Counted from the stretch's first letter, positions 17,988-27,447 are shown. The stretch is DNA of 64,000 nucleotides from Clostridium sp. JN-9 (GCF_004103695.1 NZ_CP035280.1:2790001-2854000); one strand, 5' to 3'. The notes: generated from the letters alone by a model not told the origin. Program-made: numbers and translations.

Positions 17988-18066
17988 TTTTCTATATTTT
18001 ATAAAGAGTTTAAGTCCCCAGCCTATTGCAGGTCCACAGCTTATAGTAACTCCTTATTATCAGATT

Positions 18067-19242
18067 TTACCTTTTAATTACCAATGCAGTACCCTGTCCT
18101 CCGCCAATGCATAAAGTTGCAAGTCCTATTTTAGAGTCTCTTTTTAACATTTCATAAATCAGAGTTACAAGTATTCTTGCTCCAGATGCCCCTAGTGGAT
18201 GTCCAAGAGCTATTGCACCTCCATTAACATTTACTTTGCTCATATCAAATTTCAAATCCCTGGTCACAGCCACGCTTTGAGCAGCAAATGCTTCATTTAC
18301 TTCTATTAAGTCTAAATCCTCTACTTTTAAGTCAGCCCTCTGCAATGCCTCTCTGGTTGCAGCAACTGGACCATATCCCATAATTGCAGGATCTAGACCT
18401 TTTGATCCAAATGAAACAATTTTAGCCAAAGGCTTTAATCCAAGGCTTTTTGCTTTTTCAGAGTCCATTACTATAATAGCAGCTGCTCCGTCATTTATAC
18501 CTGATGCATTGCCTGCTGTAACAGTTCCGTCCTTTTTAAATGCAGGCCTTAACTTAGCTAGAACCTCAAGCTTGCTTCCAAACCTAGGGAACTCATCCTG
18601 ATCAAATATAATATCCCCTTTTTTATTTTTTATAGTTATTGGAACTATTTCATCTTTAAATCTGCCCCCCTTTATTGCCTTTTCAGCTTTCTGCTGAGAA
18701 TTTAATGCAAATTCATCCTGCATTTCTCTTGTTATTCCCCATCTTTCTGCAACATTCTCAGCGGTAATCCCCATGTGATAATTATTAAATGCATCAAAAA
18801 GACCATCTTTTAACATTCCGTCCTCTAGTACACCATTCCCCATTCTTTGTCCCCATCTTGCGCCAGTTAATAGATATGGTGCCATTGACATATTCTCCAT
18901 ACCCCCGGCAACTATAATATCATCATAACCTGATAAAATCATTTGATATGCAAGACTTACTGATCTTAACCCTGATCCGCAGAGCTTGTTAATAGTAAAT
19001 GAAGGCACTTCATATGGTATCCCTGCCTTTACAGCAGCCTGTCTTACAGGATTCTGCCCCAATCCTGCCTGTAAAACATTTCCCATAACTACTTCATCTA
19101 TAAGTTCTGGTTTAAGATTTATTCTGTTTATTGCTTCTTTTATAACTGCAGCCCCTAAATCAACTGCTGATGTAGTTTTCAAAGCTCCTCCAAATGATCC
19201 TACAGCTGTTCTTACAGCACTTACTATAACTACTTCTCTCAT
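18067..19242 (-). CDS. thlA: Acetyl-CoA acetyltransferase (thiolase)
   Basis: 391 residues, full length for a biosynthetic thiolase. The nucleophile Cys88 is in [11 protein letters not shown], the His of [16 protein letters not shown] and the second Cys in CIGGGQGTA complete the active site. It condenses two acetyl-CoA to acetoacetyl-CoA, the entry step of the butyrate pathway, and runs in reverse for acetoacetate breakdown. TTGGAGG precedes the ATG at 19242. It starts 17 bases after hbd, in the same operon. Presence of thl inside the crt block is less usual than its separate location in some solventogenic clostridia. Confidence 0.95.
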   Translation of the reverse strand: MREVVIVSAVRTAVGSFGGALKTTSAVDLGAAVIKEAINRINLKPELIDEVVMGNVLQAGLGQNPVRQAAVKAGIPYEVPSFTINKLCGSGLRSVSLAYQMILSGYDDIIVAGGMENMSMAPYLLTGARWGQRMGNGVLEDGMLKDGLFDAFNNYHMGITAENVAERWGITREMQDEFALNSQQKAEKAIKGGRFKDEIVPITIKNKKGDIIFDQDEFPRFGSKLEVLAKLRPAFKKDGTVTAGNASGINDGAAAIIVMDSEKAKSLGLKPLAKIVSFGSKGLDPAIMGYGPVAATREALQRADLKVEDLDLIEVNEAFAAQSVAVTRDLKFDMSKVNVNGGAIALGHPLGASGARILVTLIYEMLKRDSKIGLATLCIGGGQGTALVIKR

Positions 19243-19259
19243 CTAAAAATCCTCCAAAT

Positions 19260-20105
19260 TTATTTAGTGTAATTATAAAATCCTTTTCCTGTCTTTCTGC
19301 CAAGCAATTTCCCTTTTACCATTTTTCTTAACAATGGATGAGGTCTGTATTTTGAATCTCCAAAGCCTTCATATAAAACTTCCATAATTGAAAGGCACAC
19401 ATCATTTCCAATTAAATCTGCCAATTCAAGAGGTCCCATTGGATGGTTGGCTCCAAGCTTCATAGCCTTATCAATATCTTCTGCACTTGCAACACCCTCA
19501 GATAAAATTCCAACAGCCTCATTTATCATTGGTATTAACATTCTGTTTACAACAAATCCTGGTGCTTCTTCTACTTCAATTGGATCTTTGCCAAGCTTTT
19601 TCCCTATTTCAATTACTTTATTTTTTGTTTCATCAGAAGTGGATATTCCCTTTATTACCTCTATAAGCTTCATGACAGGTACCGGATTAAAGAAATGCAT
19701 TCCGATAACTTTGTCAGGCCTGTTAGTAGCACTTGCTACCTCAGTTATAGATAATGATGATGTATTTGTTGCCAGTATTGTCTCTGGTTTGCATAGTCCA
19801 TCTAGCTCTTTAAATATCTTTTTCTTTATGTCCATATTTTCTATGGCAGCTTCAACTACAAAATCAGCATCTTTTACCAAATTAATATCAGTAGTTGGCA
19901 GAATTCTTGATAATATGCCATTCTTTTCTTCCTCAGTTAATCTGCCTTTTTTAACGCTCTTTTCCAAATTTTTAGTTATTACCCGCATTCCTCTATTTAC
20001 AAAGCTATCTTCAATGTCTCTCATAGTAACATTATACCCAGCTTTGGCAAATGTCTGAACAATGCCGGATCCCATAGTTCCTGCTCCTAATACAAATACC
20101 TTCAT
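19260..20105 (-). CDS. hbd: 3-hydroxybutyryl-CoA dehydrogenase
   Basis: 281 residues from the ATG at 20105; the in-frame ATG six bases earlier lies only one base after GGAGG and is unlikely to be used. The N-terminal Rossmann domain starts [18 protein letters not shown]. The catalytic region has the conserved Ser of TNTSSLSI, His in [16 protein letters not shown] and the Asn of PGFVVNRML, followed by the C-terminal helical domain. It reduces acetoacetyl-CoA to 3-hydroxybutyryl-CoA. It lies between crt and thl with short gaps on both sides. Confidence 0.95.
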   Translation of the reverse strand: MKVFVLGAGTMGSGIVQTFAKAGYNVTMRDIEDSFVNRGMRVITKNLEKSVKKGRLTEEEKNGILSRILPTTDINLVKDADFVVEAAIENMDIKKKIFKELDGLCKPETILATNTSSLSITEVASATNRPDKVIGMHFFNPVPVMKLIEVIKGISTSDETKNKVIEIGKKLGKDPIEVEEAPGFVVNRMLIPMINEAVGILSEGVASAEDIDKAMKLGANHPMGPLELADLIGNDVCLSIMEVLYEGFGDSKYRPHPLLRKMVKGKLLGRKTGKGFYNYTK

Positions 20106-20128
20106 GTTCATTCCTCCAAAATTTTAAT

Positions 20129-20908
20129 TTATTCCAGTTTGAAATCTGCTTTTCTTTTTTCTAAAAATGCTGACATTCCCTCTTTTTGATCTTTTGTTGC
20201 AAAGCATAAAGCAAATAGCTGCTTTTCCATTTCAATACCAGTTTCTATATCTGTTTCAATACCTCTGTTTATTGATGTTTTTGCATACCTTACTGCCAAT
20301 TGAGCCTTTGAAATGATTTTATTGGTTATATTCAAAGCTTCAGTCATAAGCTCTTCTGGTTTAACTACTTTGTTTACAAGGCCTATTCTTTCTGCTTCAT
20401 CAGCCTTAATTAAATCTGCAGTAAATATCAATTCCTTAGCTTTTCCTATTCCTACAAGCCTTGAAAGCCTCTGAGTACCTGAAAATCCAGGTGTAATGCC
20501 AAGGCCTGTCTCTGGCTGGCCAAACTTTGCTTTTTCAGATGCTATACGAATATCACAGCTCATGGCAAGCTCACACCCGCCACCCAGTGCAAATCCGTTA
20601 ACTGCAGCAATTACGGGCTTTTCCATTAATTCAATTTTCCTAAATACTTTTGACCCAAGCTCTGCAAACTGCCTTGCTTCATCTGGCGTTTTATGAATCA
20701 TTTCTGAAATGTCTGCTCCTGCAACAAAAGCTTTTCCATTTCCCGTAATTATGACAGCATAAATTTCTTTGTCATTTTTAACAGTTTCCAATTTTTCATC
20801 TAATTCATGAAGAACCTCAGTATTTAATGCATTCATAACCTGAGGCCTGTTAAACTTTAAAATGGCAATATTATTTTGTTTTTCCAGATAAACGTTTTCG
20901 TTATCCAA
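20129..20908 (-). CDS. crt: 3-hydroxybutyryl-CoA dehydratase (crotonase)
   Basis: 259 residues of the enoyl-CoA hydratase family. The oxyanion-hole segments AFVAGADISEM and FALGGGCELAMSCDIRIAS and the catalytic Glu region GLGITPGFSGTQRL are all present. It dehydrates 3-hydroxybutyryl-CoA to crotonyl-CoA. The chosen start is TTG at 20908, six bases after AGGAGGG; an upstream ATG at 20947 would put the sigma-54 promoter and transcription start inside the coding region. It is the first gene of the butyrate operon, directly downstream of a -24/-12 promoter. Confidence 0.93.
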   Translation of the reverse strand: MDNENVYLEKQNNIAILKFNRPQVMNALNTEVLHELDEKLETVKNDKEIYAVIITGNGKAFVAGADISEMIHKTPDEARQFAELGSKVFRKIELMEKPVIAAVNGFALGGGCELAMSCDIRIASEKAKFGQPETGLGITPGFSGTQRLSRLVGIGKAKELIFTADLIKADEAERIGLVNKVVKPEELMTEALNITNKIISKAQLAVRYAKTSINRGIETDIETGIEMEKQLFALCFATKDQKEGMSAFLEKRKADFKLE

Positions 20909-20942
20909 TTCTATCCCTCCTGTCTTCATAATAATTATCCAA

Positions 20943-20959
20943 AGCAAATATCATACCAA
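20943..20959 (-). promoter_or_regulatory. Sigma-54 (-24/-12) promoter of the crt operon
   Basis: The minus strand reads TTGGTATGATATTTGCT, with GG and GC correctly spaced for RpoN recognition (consensus TTGGCACG-N4-TTGCW). Transcription would start near 20931, about 23 bases before the TTG start codon of crt. A gene for a sigma-54 activator lies divergently upstream. Confidence 0.8.
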
Positions 20960-21010
20960 TAAAAATTTATTATTTTATACGGTTTAATGCCATAATTTTT
21001 AATATTTTAT

Positions 21011-21044
21011 TGTATAAAAAGTATACATGATTATAACTTATACA
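21011..21044. promoter_or_regulatory. Tandem activator sites upstream of crt
   Basis: A perfect 17-bp site TGTATA-AAAAG-TATACA (21011-21027) is joined directly to a degraded one, TGATTA-TAACT-TATACA (21028-21044). The same palindrome with a five-base centre occurs twice in front of the CoA-transferase operon. The site centre is about 60 bases upstream of the -24 box. It is the best candidate enhancer for the adjacent sigma-54 activator. Confidence 0.7.
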
Positions 21045-21145
21045 TTTTATTAGTTAATATTAATACTCCCTTCTCCAATGTTCTGCAAATTCTAACTTTA
21101 TTGAATATTAAATAAACAAATTTAAACAAATTTCTTAAAAATAAA

Positions 21146-21173
21146 TGTATTTTTAGTACACATATAGTATAAT
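21146..21173. promoter_or_regulatory. Possible promoter and autoregulatory site of the activator gene
   Basis: TGTATT-TTTAG-TACACA (21146-21162) is a two-mismatch version of the 17-bp activator palindrome. It is followed five bases later by TATAAT (21168-21173) on the plus strand, a plausible -10 box for the gene at 21238. Activator bound here would cover the -35 region. No good -35 hexamer is visible, so the promoter is tentative. Confidence 0.4.
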
Positions 21174-21237
21174 TAATATTAGCTACTAGTAAATACTAAA
21201 TAAATAATATTATTAAATTTATTTTAGGAGTGGTTGT

Positions 21238-22950
21238 ATGCTTATACACAATGCTTTCGGATTATTAATTGAAAATATTAATGAATCTGTAATTGGCATA
21301 AACAAAGAAGGAAGGCTTATTATAATCAACAAAGCAGCAGAGAAATCACTTGGACTTAATATAAAAGAAGATATTGGAAAAAACGTCAAACAAGCTATAC
21401 CTGAAACTCAGCTTCTAAGAATATTAAGAACAGGTCAAAGCGAATATAATCAAAACTTTAATTCTAAAAGCAGAGAATTTATAACAAACAGAATACCTTT
21501 GACATCTGAAGGAGTTACATTAGGTGCCATTGCAATATTTCAGGATGTCACTGCTTGTAACAAGCTTAAAAACCAGATGGAGACAGAAAAGTCATACATT
21601 AATATTTTAAATACAGTAATAAATACAGTTAATGAATGTATAGTGGTTGTTGATAAAAATGGAATTATTACAATGATGAGTGAAGCTTATAAAGAGTTTA
21701 TTGACAACAAACACCCGGAAGGCATGGACGTAGAAGAAGTAATAGAAAATTCAAAATTAAAAAGGGTACTGGAAACTGGGAAAGTTGAAATTGGTGAGCT
21801 TCAAAAAATCAGAGGGAATACCATGGTATCAATGAGGGTGCCAATAATAAAAGATAATGAAGTAATAGGTGCTGTTGGCAAAATTATGTTTAAGGATGTG
21901 AGGGACTTATATTCGCTGTTTAAAAAAGTTAATGTTCTTCAAAAAGAAGTTCAGTTTTATAAAAATGAATTAAATGAGCAAAGTAAAGCCGCTTACTCCT
22001 TTTCTAATATCATAGGGGATTCTCCAAAGACAAAATATTCAAAGGAAATAGCAAAACGTGCAGCAAATACTGATTCTAATGTATTAATACTTGGTGAAAG
22101 CGGCACAGGCAAGGAACTATTTGCCAATGCCATTCACAATGCAAGTAAACGTTATTTAAAACCTTTTGTAAAAATTAACTGCGCCGCTATTCCCCATGAA
22201 CTGCTGGAATCAGAATTATTCGGTTATGTGGAGGGTGCTTTTACAGGTGCAAGAAAGAGCGGTAAAAAAGGTAAATTTGAATTAGCTGATGGAGGTACTT
22301 TACTCCTTGATGAAATTGGTGATATGCCCATGGACATGCAGGTTAAGTTACTGAGAGTATTACAGGAAAGAGAAATTGAACCCATAGGAAGTACAGTGTC
22401 TAAGAAAATAGATGTAAGAATTATAGCCGCTACAAATATAGATATTGAGGAATGCATTAATAAAGGGTGTTTTAGAAAAGATCTTTATTACAGGCTAAAT
22501 GTTATGAAAGTAGTTCTTCCTCCTCTAAGAGAAAGAAAAGAAGATATTCCAGAGCTTGCAAATGAACTTAGAATTAAGATAGCTGACAGGCTTGGAATAT
22601 ATGTAGAAGGCATATCAAAGGAAGCAATAAAATACTTAACAAATTATGACTGGCCGGGAAATATACGTGAGCTGGAAAATGTTATAGAAAGGGCAATAAA
22701 CTTTTTAGATTCTGACTTAATTATAAAACCTAAACATCTCCCCGAGAAACTCTTAAAAAATAATACAAAAGGCTCATATGAATTAAAAGACGGTTCCCTG
22801 AAAAGTACCATTCAGGATATGGAAAAGGGCATAATTTATGATGTACTTAAGAAAAATGGATGGAATAAAAATAAAACTGCAAAGATTCTTGGAATCAGCA
22901 GAGCAGGATTATATAAAAAAATAGATGAGTATAATTTTAATAATGTATAA
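21238..22950 (+). CDS. PAS-domain sigma-54-dependent transcriptional activator
   Basis: 570 residues. Two PAS-type sensor domains (about 8-105 and 120-220), a short coiled linker, an AAA+ domain (about 255-480) with Walker A GESGTGKE, the sigma-54-contacting GAFTGA loop, Walker B LLLDEIGDM and the arginine-finger region, and a Fis-type helix-turn-helix (about 530-568, KTAKILGISRAGLYKKI). It is an RpoN activator. It is transcribed away from crt and towards the CoA-transferase genes, both of which have -24/-12 promoters and shared upstream palindromes. It is therefore inferred to control both. The PAS ligand is unknown. An AGGAG site precedes the ATG. Confidence 0.93.
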   Translation: MLIHNAFGLLIENINESVIGINKEGRLIIINKAAEKSLGLNIKEDIGKNVKQAIPETQLLRILRTGQSEYNQNFNSKSREFITNRIPLTSEGVTLGAIAIFQDVTACNKLKNQMETEKSYINILNTVINTVNECIVVVDKNGIITMMSEAYKEFIDNKHPEGMDVEEVIENSKLKRVLETGKVEIGELQKIRGNTMVSMRVPIIKDNEVIGAVGKIMFKDVRDLYSLFKKVNVLQKEVQFYKNELNEQSKAAYSFSNIIGDSPKTKYSKEIAKRAANTDSNVLILGESGTGKELFANAIHNASKRYLKPFVKINCAAIPHELLESELFGYVEGAFTGARKSGKKGKFELADGGTLLLDEIGDMPMDMQVKLLRVLQEREIEPIGSTVSKKIDVRIIAATNIDIEECINKGCFRKDLYYRLNVMKVVLPPLRERKEDIPELANELRIKIADRLGIYVEGISKEAIKYLTNYDWPGNIRELENVIERAINFLDSDLIIKPKHLPEKLLKNNTKGSYELKDGSLKSTIQDMEKGIIYDVLKKNGWNKNKTAKILGISRAGLYKKIDEYNFNNV

Positions 22951-22960
22951 AATATATACA
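22944..22960. promoter_or_regulatory. Activator site 1 upstream of the CoA-transferase operon
   Basis: TGTATA-AAATA-TATACA, a perfect copy of the palindrome in front of crt. It overlaps the stop codon of the activator gene and lies about 170 bases upstream of the -24 box at 23126. Confidence 0.65.
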
Positions 22961-23032
22961 TGGAAATAAAAAATGCATCATTGTGAACTAATCAATAATA
23001 TTAATCAACTAATAACATATCCTCAGCACATG

Positions 23033-23049
23033 TGTATATAAAATATACA
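23033..23049. promoter_or_regulatory. Activator site 2 upstream of the CoA-transferase operon
   Basis: TGTATA-TAAAA-TATACA, the second perfect copy here. It is 89 bases from the first and about 85 bases upstream of the -24 box, a usual distance for enhancer sites used by RpoN activators. Confidence 0.7.
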
Positions 23050-23125
23050 TTTTATACAGCAGTTGATTCTTTGTAATAAAGCAATCAATTCTATAAATAT
23101 GCGTATTAACGCAGAATATATTTCT

Positions 23126-23142
23126 TTGGCACAGAAATTGCT
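23126..23142 (+). promoter_or_regulatory. Sigma-54 promoter of the CoA-transferase operon
   Basis: TTGGCACAGAAATTGCT matches the RpoN consensus TTGGCACG-N4-TTGCW in every position but one. Transcription would start near 23153, about 34 bases before the ATG at 23187. Confidence 0.9.
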
Positions 23143-23186
23143 AGTTGTTATAGCATAACTTATAATTTTTGGAGGTGTATTATAAC

Positions 23187-23903
23187 ATGGCAGTAATTGA
23201 AACAAAAAATCAAGCTGTTAAGAGAATTAAAAATGGTATGTCTATAATGGTTGGAGGTTTTTTAGGAGTAGGTTCCCCTTTAAATATGCTGGAGGAACTA
23301 AGTAAATCAGGCACTAATAATTTAACATTAATCCTTCCTGTGGCTTCATATCCAGGGGGCAATCACGATATTGATAAATTAATATTGAATAAGCAGGTTA
23401 AAAAATTTATAGGATCTCATATAGGTACAGATCCAGAACTGGTAAAGCAATATAATGATAAAGAGCTGGAAATTGAATTTAACCCAATGGGAACATTAAT
23501 AGAAAGAATAAGGGCTGCAGGTGCAGGTCTTGGCGCAATTGTTACACCAACAGGAGTTGGCACGGAAATCGAAGAAGGAAGAATGAAAATGACCATTGAT
23601 AATAAAAAATATCTGGTTTATCCTCCTTTAAAAGCCGATGTTGCTATTATAAAAGGCTTTAAGGCTGATAGAGCAGGAAATATTCAATATAGAGGTACCT
23701 CTAAAGCTGCAAATCCTATTATGGCTTCTGCCGCAGATTTAGTAATAGCAGAAGTTGATGAGATTGTAGATGTAGGTGAAATTCCTTATGACAGAGTTGG
23801 TACACCTGGTATTTTTGTTGATGTTATTGTTCAGGGAAGTTCTTTAGAGGATAGGCAGAAACATTATGAAGACTTGTGGACTAGAGATAAAAAAATAGTT
23901 TAA
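23187..23903 (+). CDS. atoD: CoA-transferase subunit A (AtoD/CtfA family)
   Basis: 238 residues of the family I CoA-transferase alpha subunit, with MVGGFLGVGSP, the GTLIERIRAAGAGLGA block and ADVAIIKGFKADRAGN. The ATG at 23187 lies 11 bases after GGAGG; an in-frame TTG six codons earlier overlaps the ribosome site. With subunit B it moves CoA between short-chain acids, for example acetoacetate, acetate and butyrate. Which donor and acceptor are used cannot be read here. Its sigma-54 promoter and shared activator sites tie it to the crt operon. Confidence 0.9.
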   Translation: MAVIETKNQAVKRIKNGMSIMVGGFLGVGSPLNMLEELSKSGTNNLTLILPVASYPGGNHDIDKLILNKQVKKFIGSHIGTDPELVKQYNDKELEIEFNPMGTLIERIRAAGAGLGAIVTPTGVGTEIEEGRMKMTIDNKKYLVYPPLKADVAIIKGFKADRAGNIQYRGTSKAANPIMASAADLVIAEVDEIVDVGEIPYDRVGTPGIFVDVIVQGSSLEDRQKHYEDLWTRDKKIV

Positions 23904-23918
23904 TAAAGGAGTAAGGAT

Positions 23919-24572
23919 ATGGATAAGAGAGAATTTATAGCACGCAGAGTGGCTAAAGAATTTAAATCAGGAATGGTTGTTAATTTAGGTTTTGGCATAC
24001 CTACACTTTCCTCAAATTATATACCAAAGGGTATTAATGTAATACTTGAAACTGAAAATGGCGGTTTATCTTTTGGCTCAGCACCTAAAAAAGGTCAGTC
24101 TGATCCTGATCTTGGCAATGCAGGCGGCGAACCAATTACAATGCTTCCAGGTGGCTCCACATTTGATCTTGCAACATCTTTTGGCATTATTAGAGGTGGA
24201 CATGTTGATATGACTGTACTTGGAGCACTTGAATTAGATCAGGAAGGTAATATTGCAAACTGGAAGATCCCAGGAGCTTTTGTACCTGGAATGGGTGGTG
24301 CAATGGATCTTTTAGTTGGTGCAAAAAAAGTAATAGCAGCTCTCACTCACACTGACAAAAAAGGTAACCCTAAAATATTAAAAAAATGTACTTTACCATT
24401 ATCTGCTTCAAAGGTGGTAAATACTATAATAACTGAAATGGCAGTAATGGACGTTACCAAGGATGGTCTTGTACTAAAAGAAGTTGCACCAGGATTAACA
24501 GTTGATGATGTTATAAAAGCTACAGATGCTGACTTGATAATACCAGATGATATAAGGCAAATAGCAGTGTAA
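23919..24572 (+). CDS. atoA: CoA-transferase subunit B (AtoA/CtfB family)
   Basis: 217 residues of the family I beta subunit. The catalytic Glu that forms the CoA thioester lies in ILETENGGL (about residue 46), and the GGSTFDLATSFGIIRGGHVD block that shapes the acyl site is intact. It begins 15 bases after subunit A with AAAGGAG before the ATG, so the two are co-translated. The pair may regenerate butyryl-CoA or acetoacetyl-CoA, linking to the neighbouring thiolase and Hbd. The transcript ends at the hairpin at 24628-24662. Confidence 0.92.
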   Translation: MDKREFIARRVAKEFKSGMVVNLGFGIPTLSSNYIPKGINVILETENGGLSFGSAPKKGQSDPDLGNAGGEPITMLPGGSTFDLATSFGIIRGGHVDMTVLGALELDQEGNIANWKIPGAFVPGMGGAMDLLVGAKKVIAALTHTDKKGNPKILKKCTLPLSASKVVNTIITEMAVMDVTKDGLVLKEVAPGLTVDDVIKATDADLIIPDDIRQIAV

Positions 24573-24584
24573 CTACAGTTATGA

Positions 24585-24627
24585 GTTATGAGTTAATAGG
24601 TAAGAAGTAAGAAGTAAGAGGTTAATA
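24585..24627. repeat. Heptamer-spaced repeat after atoA
   Basis: A run of seven-base units (ATGAGTT, ATGAGTT, AATAGGT, AAGAAGT, AAGAAGT, AAGAGGT) sits between the atoA stop and the terminator. It resembles in spacing, not in exact letters, the AAAGATT arrays next to the IS1595-like elements. No function is assigned. Confidence 0.55.
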
Positions 24628-24662
24628 AATAAGGCTTTTCTGCGAGGCAGAAAAGCCTTATT
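24628..24662. terminator. Bidirectional terminator between atoA and copZ
   Basis: A perfect 15-bp stem, AATAAGGCTTTTCTG / CAGAAAAGCCTTATT with a CGAGG loop, followed by TATTCCTTTAATTTTA on the plus strand. It serves atoA and, in the other direction, copZ. Confidence 0.85.
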
Positions 24663-24682
24663 TATTCCTTTAATTTTATATT

Positions 24683-24892
24683 TTATAAAATGTTTACTAC
24701 TTCATATCCAGCATCTTCAATAGCTGCTTTTATAGCTTCATCTTTTACTTTGTCATCTGCTTCAATAGTAGCTGATTTTGTATCTAAGCTTACATTAACA
24801 TTGCTTACGCCATCAATTTCATTTAATGCATCTGTAACATGCTTTACACAATGCATGCAGCTCATTCCCTCAATTGATATTTTTTTAACCAT
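24683..24892 (-). CDS. copZ: Copper chaperone CopZ
   Basis: 69 residues, a single heavy-metal-associated domain with the copper-binding GMSCMHC motif (Cys12, Cys15) and the usual beta-alpha-beta-beta-alpha-beta length. It carries Cu(I) in the cytoplasm and passes it to CopA or CsoR. GGGG precedes the ATG at 24892. It is the last gene of the csoR-copA-copZ cluster, 91 bases after copA. Confidence 0.92.
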   Translation of the reverse strand: MVKKISIEGMSCMHCVKHVTDALNEIDGVSNVNVSLDTKSATIEADDKVKDEAIKAAIEDAGYEVVNIL

Positions 24893-24983
24893 TTATGATT
24901 ACCCCTTTCAATAATGTTATTTTATAATATTAAACAGATAAGCTATATTTAAATTTTAAATCTCACCTATCTGAAAAACTTAT

Positions 24984-27428
24984 CTAATCTACAGGCTTAA
25001 ATCTCTTAAGTCTAAGTGCATTAGTAAGTACTGATACTGAGCTGAAGCTCATTGCTGCTGCTGCTATCATTGGATTTAATAATGGTCCTCCGAATAAATA
25101 CAATACACCCATGGCAACTGGTATGCCTAATGAATTATAGCCAAATGCCCAGAAGAGATTTTCTTTTATATTTTTAATGGTTTTTTTACTTAACTGAATT
25201 GCTGTGGGCACATCCATTAGGTCACTTCTCATAAGCACAATATCAGCAGATTCAATTGCTACATCAGTACCTGAACCTATGGCAATACCAATGTCCGACT
25301 GTGCCAATGCAGGAGCATCATTTATTCCATCTCCAACCATAGCAACTTTTCTGCCTTCTAACTGTATTTTTTTAACCTCATTTGCCTTATCCTGTGGAAG
25401 GACCTCTGCCAAAACTCTGTCTATTCCAACCTGCTTTGCTATTGCTTCTGCTGTTCTCCTATTATCACCTGTAATCATTGCTACCTCTATACCCATTTTA
25501 TGGAGCTTATCAATAGCTTTTTTACTATTTTCTTTTACTGTATCAGCAACAGCAATAATCCCGGCAATATTGCCATCCACTGAGATATACATAGGTGTTT
25601 TGCCCTGCTTTGCTAGCTCATGAGAGCTTTCTTCCATTGACTTTATTTCAACATTACTTTTTTCCATAAGCTTTCTATTCCCAAGAAGAATATCACTGCC
25701 ATCTATTTTAACTTCTATTCCTTCACCTGGAATTGCTTTAAAGTAATCCAGCTTTTTAATTTCCACACCTTTTTCTGCGGCTTCTTTAACTATAGCTTCT
25801 CCAAGAGGATGCTCAGAGCCCTTTTCTGCTGATGCAGCAAGCTGTAATAGATAATCCTTGTGCAGATTATTGGTTGTTATTATATCTGTAACCTTTGGAT
25901 TTCCTTCAGTAATTGTACCCGTTTTATCAAAAACAATGGTCTGTATTTTATGAGTAGTTTCTAATGCTGCCCCGCTTTTTATAAGCACTCCATGTTCTGC
26001 ACCTTTTCCAGTTCCCACCATTATAGCTGTTGGCGTAGCTAATCCTAGTGCACAGGGACAGGCAATTACAAGAACAGAAATAAATATTGTTAAAGAAAAC
26101 ACTGTATCTTTACCTGAAAAATACCATGCTAAACTTGATATAACAGCTAATGATATTACAACTGGTACAAAATATCCTGCAATAATATCTGCAAGCTTAG
26201 CTATAGGGGCCTTTGATCCTTGTGCATCCTCAACTAACTTAATAATCTGGGCTAAAGCCGTATCCTTTCCTACTTTTGTGGCTCTGTACTTAATCATTCC
26301 ATTTTTATTGATGCTTGCACCAATTACTTTATCTCCTATATTCTTTTCCACAGGTATACTTTCCCCTGTAAGCATTGATTCATCAACAGAGGTGCTTCCT
26401 TCAACTACTTCACCATCTACTGCCAGCCTTTCACCAGGTTTTGCAATAACAATATCTCCAGCTTCAACTTCATCAATTGAAATTTCAACTTCTTTTCCAT
26501 TATTAATAATTATTGCGGTTTTTGGAGTTAATCCCATAAGCTTTTTTATTGCCTCTGAGGTTTTTCCCTTAGTAACTGACTCTAAATACTTGCCAAGTGT
26601 TATAAGAGTTATTATTGTTGCAGCTGATTCAAAATATAAATCATGAACATACTGAGTATTTCCGCTGATAATTTCAAATACCGCATATAATCCATAAAGG
26701 AATGCTGCAGATGTTCCTATGGCAACTAAGGAATCCATATTTGGACTTCCCTTTATCAATGTTTTAAATCCAACTTTATAAAATCTGCTGCCAGCTATAA
26801 TTACTGGAATAACCAGCGCTAATTGAATTACTGCAAAGGATAAAGGGTGCATCATAGGATCAATTGCTGCCGGAAGTTTAAGTCCAAACATATGCCCCAT
26901 AGATATAGTTAATAAAGGTACTGTAAATATTAAGGAAAAAATAAATTTTTTCCACAGCAGATTCGACTCCTGCAGTTTCTTTTCTTTATCCTCATCTACT
27001 GAAATTTCCTGGTCTAAGGCTTTATACCCTGCTGCTTCCACTGCTTTTTTTATATCAGATACTCTAACCTTGGATGGTTCATAGGTTATATTCATATTTT
27101 CTGTTGCCAGATTAACATTGGACTCTACAACTCCATCAATTTTTCTTGTTGCCCTTTCTACTGCCCTTACACAGGATGCGCAGGTCATACCCTCTATCTT
27201 AAATGTTTTGCCAACGGCTTCAACTACAGCCTTATATCCTGCCTTTTCCACAGCATTTTGAATTTTATTTACATCCACCTTGGACTCATCATATTCAATG
27301 TTTAACTTTTCAGTGGCCAGATTAACATTTGCATCTGAAACCCCGTCAATCTTCTGAGATGCTTTTTCTACTGCCCTTGCACATGCTGCGCAGGTCATAC
27401 CCTCTATTTTAAATGTTTTATTAACCAT
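24984..27428 (-). CDS. copA: Copper-exporting P1B-type ATPase CopA
   Basis: 814 residues from the ATG at 27428, which follows GGAGGG at four to five bases; the ATG four codons upstream overlaps that site. Two N-terminal metal-binding domains (MTCAAC at 11-16 and MTCASC at 81-86), eight membrane helices, the intramembrane CPC (ACPCALGLATP), the phosphorylation motif DKTGTITEG, the SEHPLGEAI nucleotide-binding motif and MVGDGINDAPAL are all present. It pumps Cu(I) out of the cell. It lies 19 bases after csoR and is expected to be derepressed by copper. Confidence 0.96.
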   Translation of the reverse strand: MVNKTFKIEGMTCAACARAVEKASQKIDGVSDANVNLATEKLNIEYDESKVDVNKIQNAVEKAGYKAVVEAVGKTFKIEGMTCASCVRAVERATRKIDGVVESNVNLATENMNITYEPSKVRVSDIKKAVEAAGYKALDQEISVDEDKEKKLQESNLLWKKFIFSLIFTVPLLTISMGHMFGLKLPAAIDPMMHPLSFAVIQLALVIPVIIAGSRFYKVGFKTLIKGSPNMDSLVAIGTSAAFLYGLYAVFEIISGNTQYVHDLYFESAATIITLITLGKYLESVTKGKTSEAIKKLMGLTPKTAIIINNGKEVEISIDEVEAGDIVIAKPGERLAVDGEVVEGSTSVDESMLTGESIPVEKNIGDKVIGASINKNGMIKYRATKVGKDTALAQIIKLVEDAQGSKAPIAKLADIIAGYFVPVVISLAVISSLAWYFSGKDTVFSLTIFISVLVIACPCALGLATPTAIMVGTGKGAEHGVLIKSGAALETTHKIQTIVFDKTGTITEGNPKVTDIITTNNLHKDYLLQLAASAEKGSEHPLGEAIVKEAAEKGVEIKKLDYFKAIPGEGIEVKIDGSDILLGNRKLMEKSNVEIKSMEESSHELAKQGKTPMYISVDGNIAGIIAVADTVKENSKKAIDKLHKMGIEVAMITGDNRRTAEAIAKQVGIDRVLAEVLPQDKANEVKKIQLEGRKVAMVGDGINDAPALAQSDIGIAIGSGTDVAIESADIVLMRSDLMDVPTAIQLSKKTIKNIKENLFWAFGYNSLGIPVAMGVLYLFGGPLLNPMIAAAAMSFSSVSVLTNALRLKRFKPVD

Positions 27429-27447
27429 AATACCCTCCATAAATTTA

